Of a stretch of DNA of 64,000 bases, positions 28,662 through 37,725 are shown in pieces. Source of the stretch: CAVVFX01 sp963777595 (GTDB taxonomy: Bacteria > Acidobacteriota > Terriglobia > Bryobacterales > Bryobacteraceae). The notes under the pieces are model-generated. The model worked only from the letters and a program-made list of their open reading frames with translations, had not been told where the DNA came from and did no database searches. Location of the stretch: contig CAVZRE010000041.1 of the NCBI GenBank assembly GCA_963777595.1, positions 45,372 through 109,371 on the forward strand. Reading direction: 5' to 3'. The position numbers were made by a program, and so were the translations under genes. Numbering within the stretch: the stretch's first letter is position 1; every line of letters starts with the position of its first letter.

Positions 28662-29906
28662 CTACTTGGGAAGAACCTCAACCAGGGCTGGATGGACTCG
28701 GAAATAATCGCGTCCTCCACTCGAGTATTCCAGGACTTGCCGACCTACCAGAAGCTCTCTTGAGGCCGGACTGTGCACATCAAATTGTTTGTGCCCGAGA
28801 AGGCGGTCGATGCGCCATTTCCCTTTAGCACCAATACCTGCCAAATAGCGGTTTCCCAGTTGCATGGCGGCCGCCGCAACGTGGTGCTTGCTGATACGAT
28901 CTTCAGCATCCCGATAGGCATACTGGGCGGCCGACTGAGCCAGTTCCATAACGTCCCGCAGGACTCCGCCCGAGAGGCGGCAGATGTCGTTGATGCGCGC
29001 TGCGCTCATTAGCTCGCCGGCGCCTCGACGTTTCAAGATTTCCTTCAGAAACCTGTTTTCCTTGGGATCGGTCGCGGCGGCAGGGATATGTTTCACGACG
29101 TCAAAATAGTCTTGAAAGAAGCGGTCCTTGTCATACCACAGCAGCAGAGGAGCTGCAACGATTATGGTTACCGGCAATCCGCGGACAGCCCGCAAGTCCT
29201 GTTCGGCGAACTCGCGAAATCGCACAGGCTCAATCAACCTGTCTAGGCCGTCGACAGCTACAGTAACCTGGCTGTCATGCTCCATAAACGGCAAGAGAAC
29301 TGTGCTGAGCAGGTCCCTGACCTCTGCAACCCGTTCTTTGAGCGCTGGAAACCGAGGTTTCATGAGGCCGGGTACGCGGATGGGGATCAAGCCGTCGTCG
29401 TCGAAGTCCGGCTCATATCCCCCGTCGACCCATTCGGTCTTTCCTAACGCTAGTTTCCTCAATTGAACGCTCGCAGACTGTACCTCTTCGGACGGCTTTC
29501 CGAAGCGTTTGCCAGTTAGGGCGAACAGCCGCAACCCGATAGCGGCGAGCATGGCGCCGGCATTGGCTTCTGAGAAATCCGTGAATTCGGCAGCATCAAG
29601 AAAAACGTTGACAGCGTCATCGTGACGCCTCAGGCGGTCCATAGTCAGAAGCAGTTCAGTGGTTTTTCCCGACCCGATTCCACCGACCAAGGCCATCTGG
29701 GTCCCTCGGTTCAGCTCGGCAGTATCTGCAAATACCTCGTGAATCGGTGGTTGACTAGGGTCACGCGGATCAGATGAGGGCGGAACTACCATCAGGTTTC
29801 GCTCGGCGAAAGAGCGGTTTAGGCCGATTGGATTCAGACCTTCCAAGAACGGTCTGTAGATTTGCCGACGGTCGAAACTCGCTGAGTTCGTGGTGACCTG
29901 AGCCAT
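28662..29906 (-). CDS. P-loop AAA/KAP-like ATPase, first gene of a three-gene island operon
   Basis: A 414-residue cytoplasmic ATPase with Walker A in GGIGSGKTTELLLT (residue ~76) and Walker B in VTVAVDGLDRLI (~215). After Walker B it has a sensor-like region (GLPVTIIVAAPLLLWYDKDRFF) and a winged-helix-like C-terminus (GGVLRDVMELAQSAAQYAYRDAEDRI). This layout is that of STAND/KAP-type signalling NTPases, which often drive defence or toxin systems. I chose the ATG at 29906 (AQVTTNSASF), preceded by AGGGG; a GTG at 29936 adds ten residues. No transmembrane helices are seen, unlike true KAP proteins. It precedes two small unknown genes with almost no spacing. Confidence 0.75.
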   Translation of the reverse strand: MAQVTTNSASFDRRQIYRPFLEGLNPIGLNRSFAERNLMVVPPSSDPRDPSQPPIHEVFADTAELNRGTQMALVGGIGSGKTTELLLTMDRLRRHDDAVNVFLDAAEFTDFSEANAGAMLAAIGLRLFALTGKRFGKPSEEVQSASVQLRKLALGKTEWVDGGYEPDFDDDGLIPIRVPGLMKPRFPALKERVAEVRDLLSTVLLPFMEHDSQVTVAVDGLDRLIEPVRFREFAEQDLRAVRGLPVTIIVAAPLLLWYDKDRFFQDYFDVVKHIPAAATDPKENRFLKEILKRRGAGELMSAARINDICRLSGGVLRDVMELAQSAAQYAYRDAEDRISKHHVAAAAMQLGNRYLAGIGAKGKWRIDRLLGHKQFDVHSPASRELLVGRQVLEYSSGGRDYFRVHPALVEVLPK

Positions 29907-30116
29907 TTTGCCCCTATCGTTAGTATATGTAAGCACAGCTCTGCGCGGAGACTAACTAAATGCGCGAAGCGTTTCCGTGCCGCAGCATATCAGTTCCCTC
30001 GCGCCCCCTTGCGGGTGAAGCTTCCGGGATGCTGGCATGGGCTCCGACTCCCCGGGATCCGTCGGGCGCTGGAAGGGAGGGCGCCGACCGACTAGTAATG
30101 AGAATTCGGCCACCGT

Positions 30117-30345
30117 GACCCACGATTCCGCGCGCGGCGTTGCTGCCGGATGCGAGGTCGGGTTTCAAGGCTGATCCGTTCTCGGTGCTGGACCCGGGAG
30201 GGGTTGGCATTCTGGTGGAAATGGCCACGAAGAATGGCAAGGCGCGTCCGGACCTGGAAGTGGGAATCTGCGGCGAGCACGGCTCTCCGTACCGGGTGCC
30301 GATTGCACGGCTCGCGGCACCGCAAGCGGCGACCGCCGATCCCTG
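30117..30345 (+). pseudogene. Decayed partial copy of the ppdK 3' end
   Basis: Starting with ATTCCGCGCGCGGCGTTGCT near 30123 this stretch matches ppdK from about 23012, with a ~110-base deletion after GATGCGAGGTCG, then resumes at TTTCAAGGCTGATCCGTTC and follows ppdK through CTGGTGGAAATGGCC and GCGCGTCCGGACCTGG. A second ~55-base deletion removes the catalytic-Cys loop. The frame is disrupted, so it is a dead fragment. It marks the right edge of the accessory island whose left edge is the real ppdK end. Confidence 0.75.
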
Positions 30346-30454
30346 CCAGAAAACTTCGGTTTAGTCACGGTGTAGCCGTCGTGACCGCAGCGTTCGATTT
30401 GGCATTCTGCACCACAGAACCCGGACAGAGTCATCGAAGACGTTTGTCAGCAGA

Positions 30455-32393
30455 TTACGGAAGACTCAACGCGACGAGTTCTGCAGGGTGCTTTTCGCTG
30501 CCGACCGCGACGACAATATACTGCTTCCCTTTGTACATGTATGTCATTGGTGCGCCCGTTGTACCGGCGTCAAGATCTAGTTCCCACAACACTCGACCGG
30601 TCTTCTTGTCATAGGCGCGGAACATGTTTCCGCCGCTAAAGGGAGGCATACTCAAGCCCACCATGTCGCCTTCGCCTAGAAACAGCATGGTTTTTGTCAG
30701 TAACGGCGCCGCCCGTCCGGGTTGCCCTAGAGGAGGCAAGTGGAGATCCTTCAAAAGCGGATGGTTGCGCGGACCGTCTCCGTTGGGCACCATCCACAGG
30801 TGCTCGCCCGTATTCATTTCGATCGCGGTGATTCGGCCATAAGGGGGCTTGGTCAGAGGTAAACCTTGCGGTCCTGGCGGATAGAGAGTGGCTTCCCTCG
30901 CTCTGCGGTAACCGTCCCCGCTTTTAGTCAGGCCTACGACGTAAGGTGCAGTTACGGAGGGGACGTACAGAATGCCGCTTACGGGATCAATCGCTGCGCC
31001 CGTCCAATTAGCGCCACCAACCCACCCCGGCATGTACAGAGTGCCCTGCTTTCTCCGCAGGCGTTAAACCTTTGATGGAAGGGGGCGTGAAGATCGGTCC
31101 GTGCACGTAGCGGTTTACGATTTCGACCGCCTGCTGGTGCAATTCGGGAGTGAAGTCGATCAGATCGTCCTCGGTGAAACCCTGGCGATCGAAGGGTGCG
31201 GGCTTGGTGGGAAACGGCTGAGTCGGCGAGGTCCATTCGCCGGGTACGTCTGTTTGAGGAACTTTGCGTTCTACGATGGGCCAAACGGGCTTGCCCGTGA
31301 TCCGATCAAACGTGAACGTCCAGGCCATTTTCGTAACCTGCACTACGGCCTTGATCTTCTTTCCGTCCACAGTAAGATTCGCTAAGACGGGCGGCGCGGG
31401 AAGGTCATAATCCCAGAGGTCGTGATGGACCAGTTGTTGGTGCCAGACCCGCTTGCCAGTCCGCACGTCGATGCAGACCAGACTATCGGCGAACAGATCG
31501 TCACCCGGGCGCGCGCCGCCATACCAATCGTTGACAGCCGCACTGAGGGGAGCGTAGATGTAACCTAATTCCTCATCCGCGCTGATAAACGACCAAACTT
31601 TGCCCTTGCCATTCGTCCTCCACGATTCCTTAAGCCACGTTTGCGTTCCATACTCGCCTTCCCGCGGAATGGTGTGGAAGGTCCACCTCAGCTTGCCGGT
31701 CCGGACATCGTAGCCGTGGACGTCTCCGGGAAGGATTCCCAAATCGAAGCCGCTATCGGATTGGCTCAGTCCTCCCCCCAGGACGATGACGTCTCGCACC
31801 ACGATCGGCCCCGGGGCGTTCCAGATAAACTGCCGGCCCGGCGTTCCGCCCGCAATGTCGGTCACGCCGTTATCCCCGAAGTCCTTCACCGGGCGCCCTG
31901 TCTTAGCATCAAGGGCGAAAAGGTAGTGACCTCTCACCGCTACGATTCGTCCTTCTGTGCCGTTATTCCAGTACGCGACGGCGCGGCTGGCAGGGGCTTG
32001 CATTCCTGAGCTGTCGGCTTGCAAAGGATTCTGCGCCCAAATGGTTTTTCCGCTAGCTGGGTCGAGTGCCTCGACCAAGCCGATCGCATTGGAGGTATAG
32101 AGCACTCCCGCCGCCATGATCGGAGTCGAGCGAAAGTTGTTCGAGACCCGTAAATCCGGATTGTCCTGCCGGATTCGGGGAGCCACTCCGGGATGCCGCC
32201 AGGCAATCTTCAAGTCTCGAACGTTGCCGGTATCGATCTGATCGAGAGCGGAGTACCGGGTAGCCTCGAGGCCGCCGCCATAATAGCGAGATTCGCCCGC
32301 CGAGTTCGAGGAGGTTTGTGGCGCCCCTGAAATAGTGATTCGCAGGGCCAGCGTTGCCAGCACTAACAGCCACACTGGAGAAGGACGGCTCAT
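30455..32393 (-). CDS. PQQ-dependent dehydrogenase (quinoprotein), one frameshift
   Basis: A periplasmic eight-bladed quinoprotein of the glucose/alcohol dehydrogenase class. It has a signal peptide (WLLVLATLALRITISGA), then tryptophan-docking-type propeller motifs (TGNVRDLKIAWRH, ALDPASGKTIWAQN, DAKTGRPVKDFGDNG, DVRTGKRVWHQQLVHHDLWDYD). The HHDLWDYD segment is a hallmark of membrane-less PQQ glucose/quinate-type dehydrogenases. One extra G in the CCC/GGG at 31044-31046 breaks the frame after AEKAG; the rest (TLYMPGWVGGANWTG onward) continues to the stop at 30455-30457. Its ATG follows the stop of the quinohaemoprotein upstream with no gap, so both are co-translated. Substrate unknown. Confidence 0.87.
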
Positions 32394-34280
32394 TTAGTCG
32401 GCACCAAACGCCAGGAGAACGTTGCCGCGCTTTCCCCTACCAAGATCCGAGTACCCACTCGGGACATATAACATTCCGGCGGCCACCACCGGCCCAGATC
32501 CATTCATGCTCCCGCCCGTCGCACGCACTCCATTGACGGTCGTAAACTCTTTAGCGGTGTCGTACTGCCATATGACCTTACCATCCGTCGCGGAGAACGC
32601 GAGGATGGTTCCCGCGATGTTGCCCGAAAACACCACGCCCGCCATCGCCGTGGAAGGAGCCATCTGCGCCAGACTGCAACTTGCCGCAGTGGGGTCGCAA
32701 CCTGGCGCAGGAGGCCGTCCCCGCCACACAACCTCGCCCGATGCCAAACGGACCGCTACAAGTCCACCGGCTCCGGCTCCGAGCCGCGCATCCGCGATTG
32801 GAACGTAGGCGTTGGCGCTATCGGCAGCGGAGCCCCACTGTATCGAAGGACCGCCTCGGCTGCCCTGACCAAGCCGGATTTGCCAGACCACCTTTCCCTC
32901 GTGGTCGGGATCGAGTCCCCAAAACCAGCCATTCTTTTGGCCAATCACCACGAGCGAGCGTCCGTCGGGGAGTGTCCGGAGAATTGGCGCGTTTCCGAAA
33001 TCCATGTCGGGCCCCATTTCCTCGGGACAGGTCTCCGACTTTGGGTGGGCTGCGGTAGCCGGTGCGCAATCCCGAACAAAGGAGTCCTTTTCGAGAAGCT
33101 GCTTCACCCATAGCCGTTTGCCGTTCTCCAGGTTGAATGCCAGAACGGCATCCGAACCTTCAACGGCCGGGTCAGTATAAGAGTTGCCAGTCGCAACATA
33201 GATTACCTTGCGCTTCAAATCCACGGCTGGCGCCGACCAAACGCCTGCCCCGGCCGGCCCCCATAATTGCGTCCCCATAGACGTCTTTTTGAGCGGTCTT
33301 GGCTCCTCGGCGACGGTATAGGCTTTCCACATTTGTTTTCCATCTTGCGCATCGTACGCGACCACGCCGCCGCGAAAAGTGCAACAGGCGTAGTGAGGGT
33401 TGCCCCCCGACGACTCTTCGAGGGATGCAACTGGAACGTACAGGCGATTCTCAACCAGCAAAGGCGATCCAGTCACGCGCGCAATGGGGTGCGTGTCGGC
33501 TCTCTTCATCCAGACTTGTTTTCCTGTGGAGGCATCGACGGCATACACATCTCCCTTGACGTCGCCGAAATAAGCCAGATAGCCTCCGGATCGCGCGGTA
33601 TCAGGGCCAATCGTTATGGCAGTTCTGACGCCAGCATAGGCGTTAAAGGACCAATACACGCAGCCCGTCGCCGCATCCAAAGAGTATACGTAACCTGTAT
33701 CCGCGCCTATATAGACGCGTCCTCCGACAACGGTTGGTTGACCGTAGGCGGAGTTACCTTCAGGAAAGCCGAACGCCCACTTTAATTTCAGATGCGGCAC
33801 CTGTTCCGCCGTGAGTCCCGCTGCGGATTGAAAACGCGAGTTCGCGGCATCGAAACCCCAACCATTCCACATCGGCCCTTTGAACGGGTTCCCCAGTGAA
33901 CTGCTGGCGCAACGATTTTTCATAGTGGAAGCGTCGCCGACCGAAGCTGCGCCAAGCGGACGCCCGCCAACGTAGACGGCCACCAAACGCTTCTCGCCTT
34001 CGGTCATTGCTTTGGCGTTGATCGCCATGGATCCAGTGGTCATCTTTGCGAGAACTTCTTCGGGCGTATGGCGCCCCAGCGAGTAGCGATCCGGCGCCCC
34101 GCTCTTACGATGGTCGTGGCAAGTGCCGCAACGCTCCGCAAAAAGATAGATGCCCAGATTCGTATTCTGCGGATGCTCCAGGTCGACATTGGGCTGGCTC
34201 TGGCCCCACGCCGCGGGCAGCGCCGCCAAGACCGCAACGGACAGCCATACACCAGCGTATTCTCTGCCTGCTCTCTTCAT
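32394..34280 (-). CDS. Quinohaemoprotein dehydrogenase, polyvinyl-alcohol-dehydrogenase-like
   Basis: A 628-residue periplasmic protein: signal peptide (LSVAVLAALPAAWG), an N-terminal cytochrome c domain with a haem site CGTCH (~residue 51), and a PQQ-binding beta-propeller with repeated DAATG, DAQDGKQMW and ENGKRLW blade motifs. A vicinal Cys pair in YACCTFRGGVVAYD is typical of quinohaemoprotein alcohol dehydrogenases and of polyvinyl-alcohol dehydrogenases, the closest look-alike I can name. It would oxidise a secondary alcohol or polymer and pass electrons to a cytochrome. An AAAGGG Shine-Dalgarno precedes the ATG at 34280. It begins the operon with the next quinoprotein and diverges from the deacetylase genes. 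Confidence 0.85.
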   Translation of the reverse strand: MKRAGREYAGVWLSVAVLAALPAAWGQSQPNVDLEHPQNTNLGIYLFAERCGTCHDHRKSGAPDRYSLGRHTPEEVLAKMTTGSMAINAKAMTEGEKRLVAVYVGGRPLGAASVGDASTMKNRCASSSLGNPFKGPMWNGWGFDAANSRFQSAAGLTAEQVPHLKLKWAFGFPEGNSAYGQPTVVGGRVYIGADTGYVYSLDAATGCVYWSFNAYAGVRTAITIGPDTARSGGYLAYFGDVKGDVYAVDASTGKQVWMKRADTHPIARVTGSPLLVENRLYVPVASLEESSGGNPHYACCTFRGGVVAYDAQDGKQMWKAYTVAEEPRPLKKTSMGTQLWGPAGAGVWSAPAVDLKRKVIYVATGNSYTDPAVEGSDAVLAFNLENGKRLWVKQLLEKDSFVRDCAPATAAHPKSETCPEEMGPDMDFGNAPILRTLPDGRSLVVIGQKNGWFWGLDPDHEGKVVWQIRLGQGSRGGPSIQWGSAADSANAYVPIADARLGAGAGGLVAVRLASGEVVWRGRPPAPGCDPTAASCSLAQMAPSTAMAGVVFSGNIAGTILAFSATDGKVIWQYDTAKEFTTVNGVRATGGSMNGSGPVVAAGMLYVPSGYSDLGRGKRGNVLLAFGAD

Positions 34281-34442
34281 GAAATGCCGACCCTTTCTTC
34301 ACGCACCCCGGTCATCCCCTTTAATTAATGTGAGACAAAGCGACAAGGCTCTTGTTGACGGATTCAAGCGTGTTCGATTTCGAAACGGACCAAACGTTGA
34401 GGCGCCGCCGTATCGAGACCGGCTACAGTATGGATCAAGCCC

Positions 34443-34468
34443 ATAGGCTTGTCAAGACAACGACCTAT
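34443..34468. promoter_or_regulatory. Nested palindrome, candidate LysR-type operator
   Basis: The site has a perfect inner dyad TTGTC-AA-GACAA (34449-34460) inside an outer pair ATAGG (34443-34447) and CCTAT (34464-34468). It sits midway in the 328-base divergent gap, 163 bases from the quinohaemoprotein start and 141 from the deacetylase start. A LysR gene is third in the deacetylase operon. A second inverted repeat, ACAAG/CTTGT, lies at 34343-34355. The core TGTCAAGACA recurs at 41173-41182. Confidence 0.6.
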
Positions 34469-34504
34469 AGTCTTTTGCAATGGAGGATAGGCCTTTTCAA
34501 TGCA

Positions 34505-34534
34505 TTGACACTCGAGTTGAGAAGCGTCCATAAT
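34505..34534 (+). promoter_or_regulatory. Sigma-70-like promoter of the deacetylase-LysR operon
   Basis: TTGACA (34505-34510) and CATAAT (34529-34534) are spaced by 18 bases, 75 bases before the first start codon and 36 bases after the palindrome, which puts the palindrome in the position LysR activators usually occupy. Confidence 0.5.
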
Positions 34535-34608
34535 ATGGGACCAGCGCAGTCAAGGCCCCGTAGTTCCTCACTCGCCGTCTGAGCCAAAAGCAGATCTGAG
34601 GAACCGCC

Positions 34609-35613
34609 ATGAAAACCGCTTTTTTCAAACACAGAGTATGTGGTGCCGGCATCGTTCTCGCTGGGGTATACGTGACGCTCGCACAGACGCCATCGACTCC
34701 TCGACCGTTGAGTTCCTCGGCGCGTACGCAACCGGGCGCGTATCTGAGCGTGGACGAATTGAAAACCGAGATGTTCCATGTGAGCGACGGTCGTTCCATG
34801 AAGCCACGCGTTTGGGCCAACGGCGCGAAAATGGCTGTGGCTTTGACCTTCAACGTTGACAATGCCGTCGACCCGCTCAATAGTGGCATCCTTGGCTCGG
34901 AGCCCCTCTCGCGCGGAGAATATGGCGCGATTGACGGATTGCCGCGTATACTTCGACTGCTGGATAAGGAGGACGTACCGGCATCCTTCTACATTCCCGC
35001 AGTGAGCGCCGCGCTCCACCCACATATGATCACGGATATTGAAAGCGCGAGGCAGAAACACGAAATCGGCGTGCGCGGATGGATCGACGAGGATCTGATC
35101 GCGTTGGATGACGAGGCCAGGGAACTCGAGTTGCTCAAGAAGTCAATCGATTTCCTGGTCCATGCTTCCGGCAAACGCCCGGTAGGATACCGTGCTCCCG
35201 GGGGCCACTTTAGTAAGTTCACGATGAAGCAAATCAAAGAGGCAGGGTTTTTGTACGACACCAGTCTGCTGGGCAGCGACAACCCGTACGAAATTCTGCT
35301 GGATGGTGCCCCGACGGGCGTAATCGAATTGCCCGTCGAACGCATCCTCGAGGATGCTCCTTATTTCGGGGCTGCCAACGGCTCGTTACCTTCTCCTGAG
35401 TTAGTGGTGGGAGTCTTCCAGTCGGAGTTCGACGTGGCCTACGGCGAAGGCGGCCTTCTCGTGTTGACCATGCATCCGGAGATGATGGGTCATCGATCCC
35501 GGATTGCGAGCCTCGAAAAACTGATCCTGTACATGAAGTCGAAGCCGGGTGTTTGGTTTGCTACCGAGGAACAGATAGCGCGGTATGTGGCGAGCACGGG
35601 GAAGGCGAATTAG
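34609..35613 (+). CDS. Polysaccharide-deacetylase-fold protein with degenerate active site
   Basis: A 334-residue exported protein of the NodB/CE4-like fold (PuuE/HpPgdA branch). A signal peptide (VCGAGIVLAGVYVTLAQ) is present. In the family, FDVDN gives the catalytic base and first metal ligand, and HGxxH the two His ligands. Here the first reads FNVDN (Asn82) and the second RGWID (Arg156, Asp160), so base and both His ligands are gone, while the fold markers around them (VPASFYIPAVSA, RPVGYRAPGGHFS, TMHPEMMGHRSR) remain. Its tandem neighbour keeps all of them. It is likely a pseudoenzyme, perhaps a binding or regulatory partner. Start ATG 34609, 8 bases from the next gene's start after its own stop. 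Confidence 0.85.
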   Translation: MKTAFFKHRVCGAGIVLAGVYVTLAQTPSTPRPLSSSARTQPGAYLSVDELKTEMFHVSDGRSMKPRVWANGAKMAVALTFNVDNAVDPLNSGILGSEPLSRGEYGAIDGLPRILRLLDKEDVPASFYIPAVSAALHPHMITDIESARQKHEIGVRGWIDEDLIALDDEARELELLKKSIDFLVHASGKRPVGYRAPGGHFSKFTMKQIKEAGFLYDTSLLGSDNPYEILLDGAPTGVIELPVERILEDAPYFGAANGSLPSPELVVGVFQSEFDVAYGEGGLLVLTMHPEMMGHRSRIASLEKLILYMKSKPGVWFATEEQIARYVASTGKAN

Positions 35614-35621
35614 GAGCCGTC

Positions 35622-36638
35622 ATGAAGAAACGTCGATCGTTTGAACCCATGCTGGCGGCAGTCTTCAGCGTACTGATCTGCGCGGTCGGTTCTTCAGGCC
35701 AGACTGCGGGAGGAAGATTCGGAAGTGGCTCACGGTTGCAAGCGGGCCCGCAACCCGGCGTCCTGCTGAGCCTGGACCAACTGAAGGCGGAGATGTTTCA
35801 CGTGAGCGCCGGCAGGCGGCTCAAACCCCGTGTTTGGCCGAACGGAGCAAGAGTTGCCGTGTCCCTCAGCTTTGATGTGGACAATGCCACGATTCCTTTG
35901 CTCAATGGCGACCTAAGCTCTGATGCGCTCTCGCGAGGCGAATACGCCGCTGTTGACGGGTTACCACGCATCCTCGCGGCGCTCGACCGGCAAGGTATAC
36001 CGGCCTCGTTTTACATACCCGCTGTCAGCGCCATTCTTCATCCCAGCGTGATCAAGAACATAAAAGGCGCACAGCAGAAACACGAGATCGGTATTCATGG
36101 TTGGATCCACGAGGACCTTCCCCGCATCAACGATTCGGCTAAAGAGCAAGACCTTCTCAATAAGGCAATCGCCTATCTCACAGAGGTGACGGGCCGGCGG
36201 CCGGTCGGCTATCGGGCACCCGCCTGGCACTTCAGTATGTTCACCATGCAGCAGGTGAAGGACGCCGGCTTCTTGTATGACAGCAGCTTGATGGCGAGCG
36301 ACGATGCCTACGAAGTTCTTTTGGATGGAAAGCCCACAGGCGTGATCGAATTGCCGATCGAACGTATTTCAGACGACGCGCCTTACTTTAACGCCACAAA
36401 CGCGTCGTTACCATCGCCCGATCTGGTGGAACCCATTTTCCGTGCCGAGTTTGACGTCGCTTATGACGAAGGGGGTTTGTTCCTCCTGACCATGCACCCT
36501 CACTGGACCGGCCATCGTTCTCGTACCGCGGGTCTGGAGAAGTTGATTGTATACATGAAGTCCAAGCCCGGGGTCTGGTTTGCCACAGAGGAACAGATCG
36601 CTAATTACATCAAGAAGACGACGATGACGCAGAAATGA
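35622..36638 (+). CDS. Polysaccharide deacetylase family hydrolase, intact active site
   Basis: A 338-residue paralogue of the preceding protein, about 60 percent alike by eye, with all catalytic residues: FDVDN (Asp85, Asp87), HGWIH (His159, His163), RAPAWHFS and TMHPHWTGHRSR. The FDVDN and HGWIH forms fit the PuuE/HpPgdA subgroup, whose members deacetylate peptidoglycan or open cyclic imides and ureides, so the substrate need not be a sugar. A signal peptide (MLAAVFSVLICAVGSSG) sends it to the periplasm. An AGGAG Shine-Dalgarno precedes ATG 35622. It is co-transcribed with the pseudoenzyme before it and the LysR gene after it. Confidence 0.88.
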   Translation: MKKRRSFEPMLAAVFSVLICAVGSSGQTAGGRFGSGSRLQAGPQPGVLLSLDQLKAEMFHVSAGRRLKPRVWPNGARVAVSLSFDVDNATIPLLNGDLSSDALSRGEYAAVDGLPRILAALDRQGIPASFYIPAVSAILHPSVIKNIKGAQQKHEIGIHGWIHEDLPRINDSAKEQDLLNKAIAYLTEVTGRRPVGYRAPAWHFSMFTMQQVKDAGFLYDSSLMASDDAYEVLLDGKPTGVIELPIERISDDAPYFNATNASLPSPDLVEPIFRAEFDVAYDEGGLFLLTMHPHWTGHRSRTAGLEKLIVYMKSKPGVWFATEEQIANYIKKTTMTQK

Positions 36639-36651
36639 AGGGAGAAGAACT

Positions 36652-37725
36652 TTGAGCTCAGCGCTTGAGAGTTTCAGGCTGGTGGTATTTCAATCCGTGG
36701 CAGACCGGCTCAGCTTTACTCAGGCGGCTGAGAGCCTGCATTTAAGCCAGCCGGCCGTCACCTCTCACGTCAAGGCACTCGAGGACGACTTGGGGGTGCG
36801 CTTGTTTGAACGCGTGCCCGGTAAGATAACGATTACATCGGCCGGAGAAGTTCTTCGCGCATACACGAAGGAGTTACAACGCCTCTCGCAGGACGTTCTG
36901 CGAGAAATCGGGCGGATCAGCGGCGAGGAAAGAGGCCGTTTGGCCATCGCAGCGTCCACCACTATTGCTCAATACATTTTGCCCCGGCTCTTAGTTGAGT
37001 TTTTGCGCGAACATCCCAAAGCGCCGGTCTCCGTAATCAGCGCGAACACGCAAGATGTGGTGTCGCACGTTGCAGAACGGCGGGCGGTGCTGGGCCTCAT
37101 CGAAGGACCTCCCGGCACGAGTGACTTAAAGGTGGAGAACTTTATCGAAGACGAGATCCTGGTGATCGTTGCCGACGGCCATCCTTGGGCGCGTGCACCC
37201 GAAATCCGTCCCAACGTGAAGGATCTTGGCAAGGAGCCTTTGGTCCTTCGCGAACCAGGGTCTGGCACGAGACGGGTCGTAGAGAACGCGCTGCGCAAGG
37301 CCGGGCTCTCGCTAAGAGAACTCAATATTGTCATGGAACTGGATTCGACTGAGGCAATCAAGAGCGGGGTCGAATCGGGCTTAGGCGTCGGTTTCATTTC
37401 ACGATGGGCGTTTCGCGATGAGGATCTGGCGACCGCCAAATTCGTGCGGGTCGAAGGACTGCACATCGGGCGGCGTTTTCAGTTTATCTATCCACACGGT
37501 CCCGGCTTACAGGGGTCAGCCGGAGCTTTTCTGCGGCTCGCGAGACAATTCCGCGAACAACTCCGCGGGCGCCTCGCCTTGAGAGAAGCTTCCGGAACTC
37601 TTCACAACGATCGAACGCCGACACAGAGGCCTCCTAGAACTGAAGCCTGCCCGCCACCTGGACAACCCTTGCTCCAGCGTCCGACGTCACCTGGCCGTAC
37701 AGCGAGGAACCATAGGTCGTGTTAA
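36652..37725 (+). CDS. LysR-family transcriptional regulator
   Basis: A 357-residue regulator with the N-terminal winged helix-turn-helix (FTQAAESLHLSQPAVTSHVKALEDDLG) and a periplasmic-binding-like effector domain (residues ~95-295) closest to the CysB/CbbR branch. The TTG start at 36652 is set by a well-placed GGGAGA. It is third after the two deacetylases, 13 bases downstream. The last ~40 residues (Pro/Arg-rich) have no counterpart in the family and run 92 bases into the convergent TonB-receptor gene; they may be a read-through after a lost stop or indel. It likely controls its own operon and the divergent quinoprotein genes. Confidence 0.9.
   Translation: MSSALESFRLVVFQSVADRLSFTQAAESLHLSQPAVTSHVKALEDDLGVRLFERVPGKITITSAGEVLRAYTKELQRLSQDVLREIGRISGEERGRLAIAASTTIAQYILPRLLVEFLREHPKAPVSVISANTQDVVSHVAERRAVLGLIEGPPGTSDLKVENFIEDEILVIVADGHPWARAPEIRPNVKDLGKEPLVLREPGSGTRRVVENALRKAGLSLRELNIVMELDSTEAIKSGVESGLGVGFISRWAFRDEDLATAKFVRVEGLHIGRRFQFIYPHGPGLQGSAGAFLRLARQFREQLRGRLALREASGTLHNDRTPTQRPPRTEACPPPGQPLLQRPTSPGRTARNHRSC

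Noticed and set aside
23406..30116. Integrase, transposase or tRNA attachment site for the island
   Set aside because: I searched by eye on both strands and found none, so I make no claim of a specific mobile-element class.
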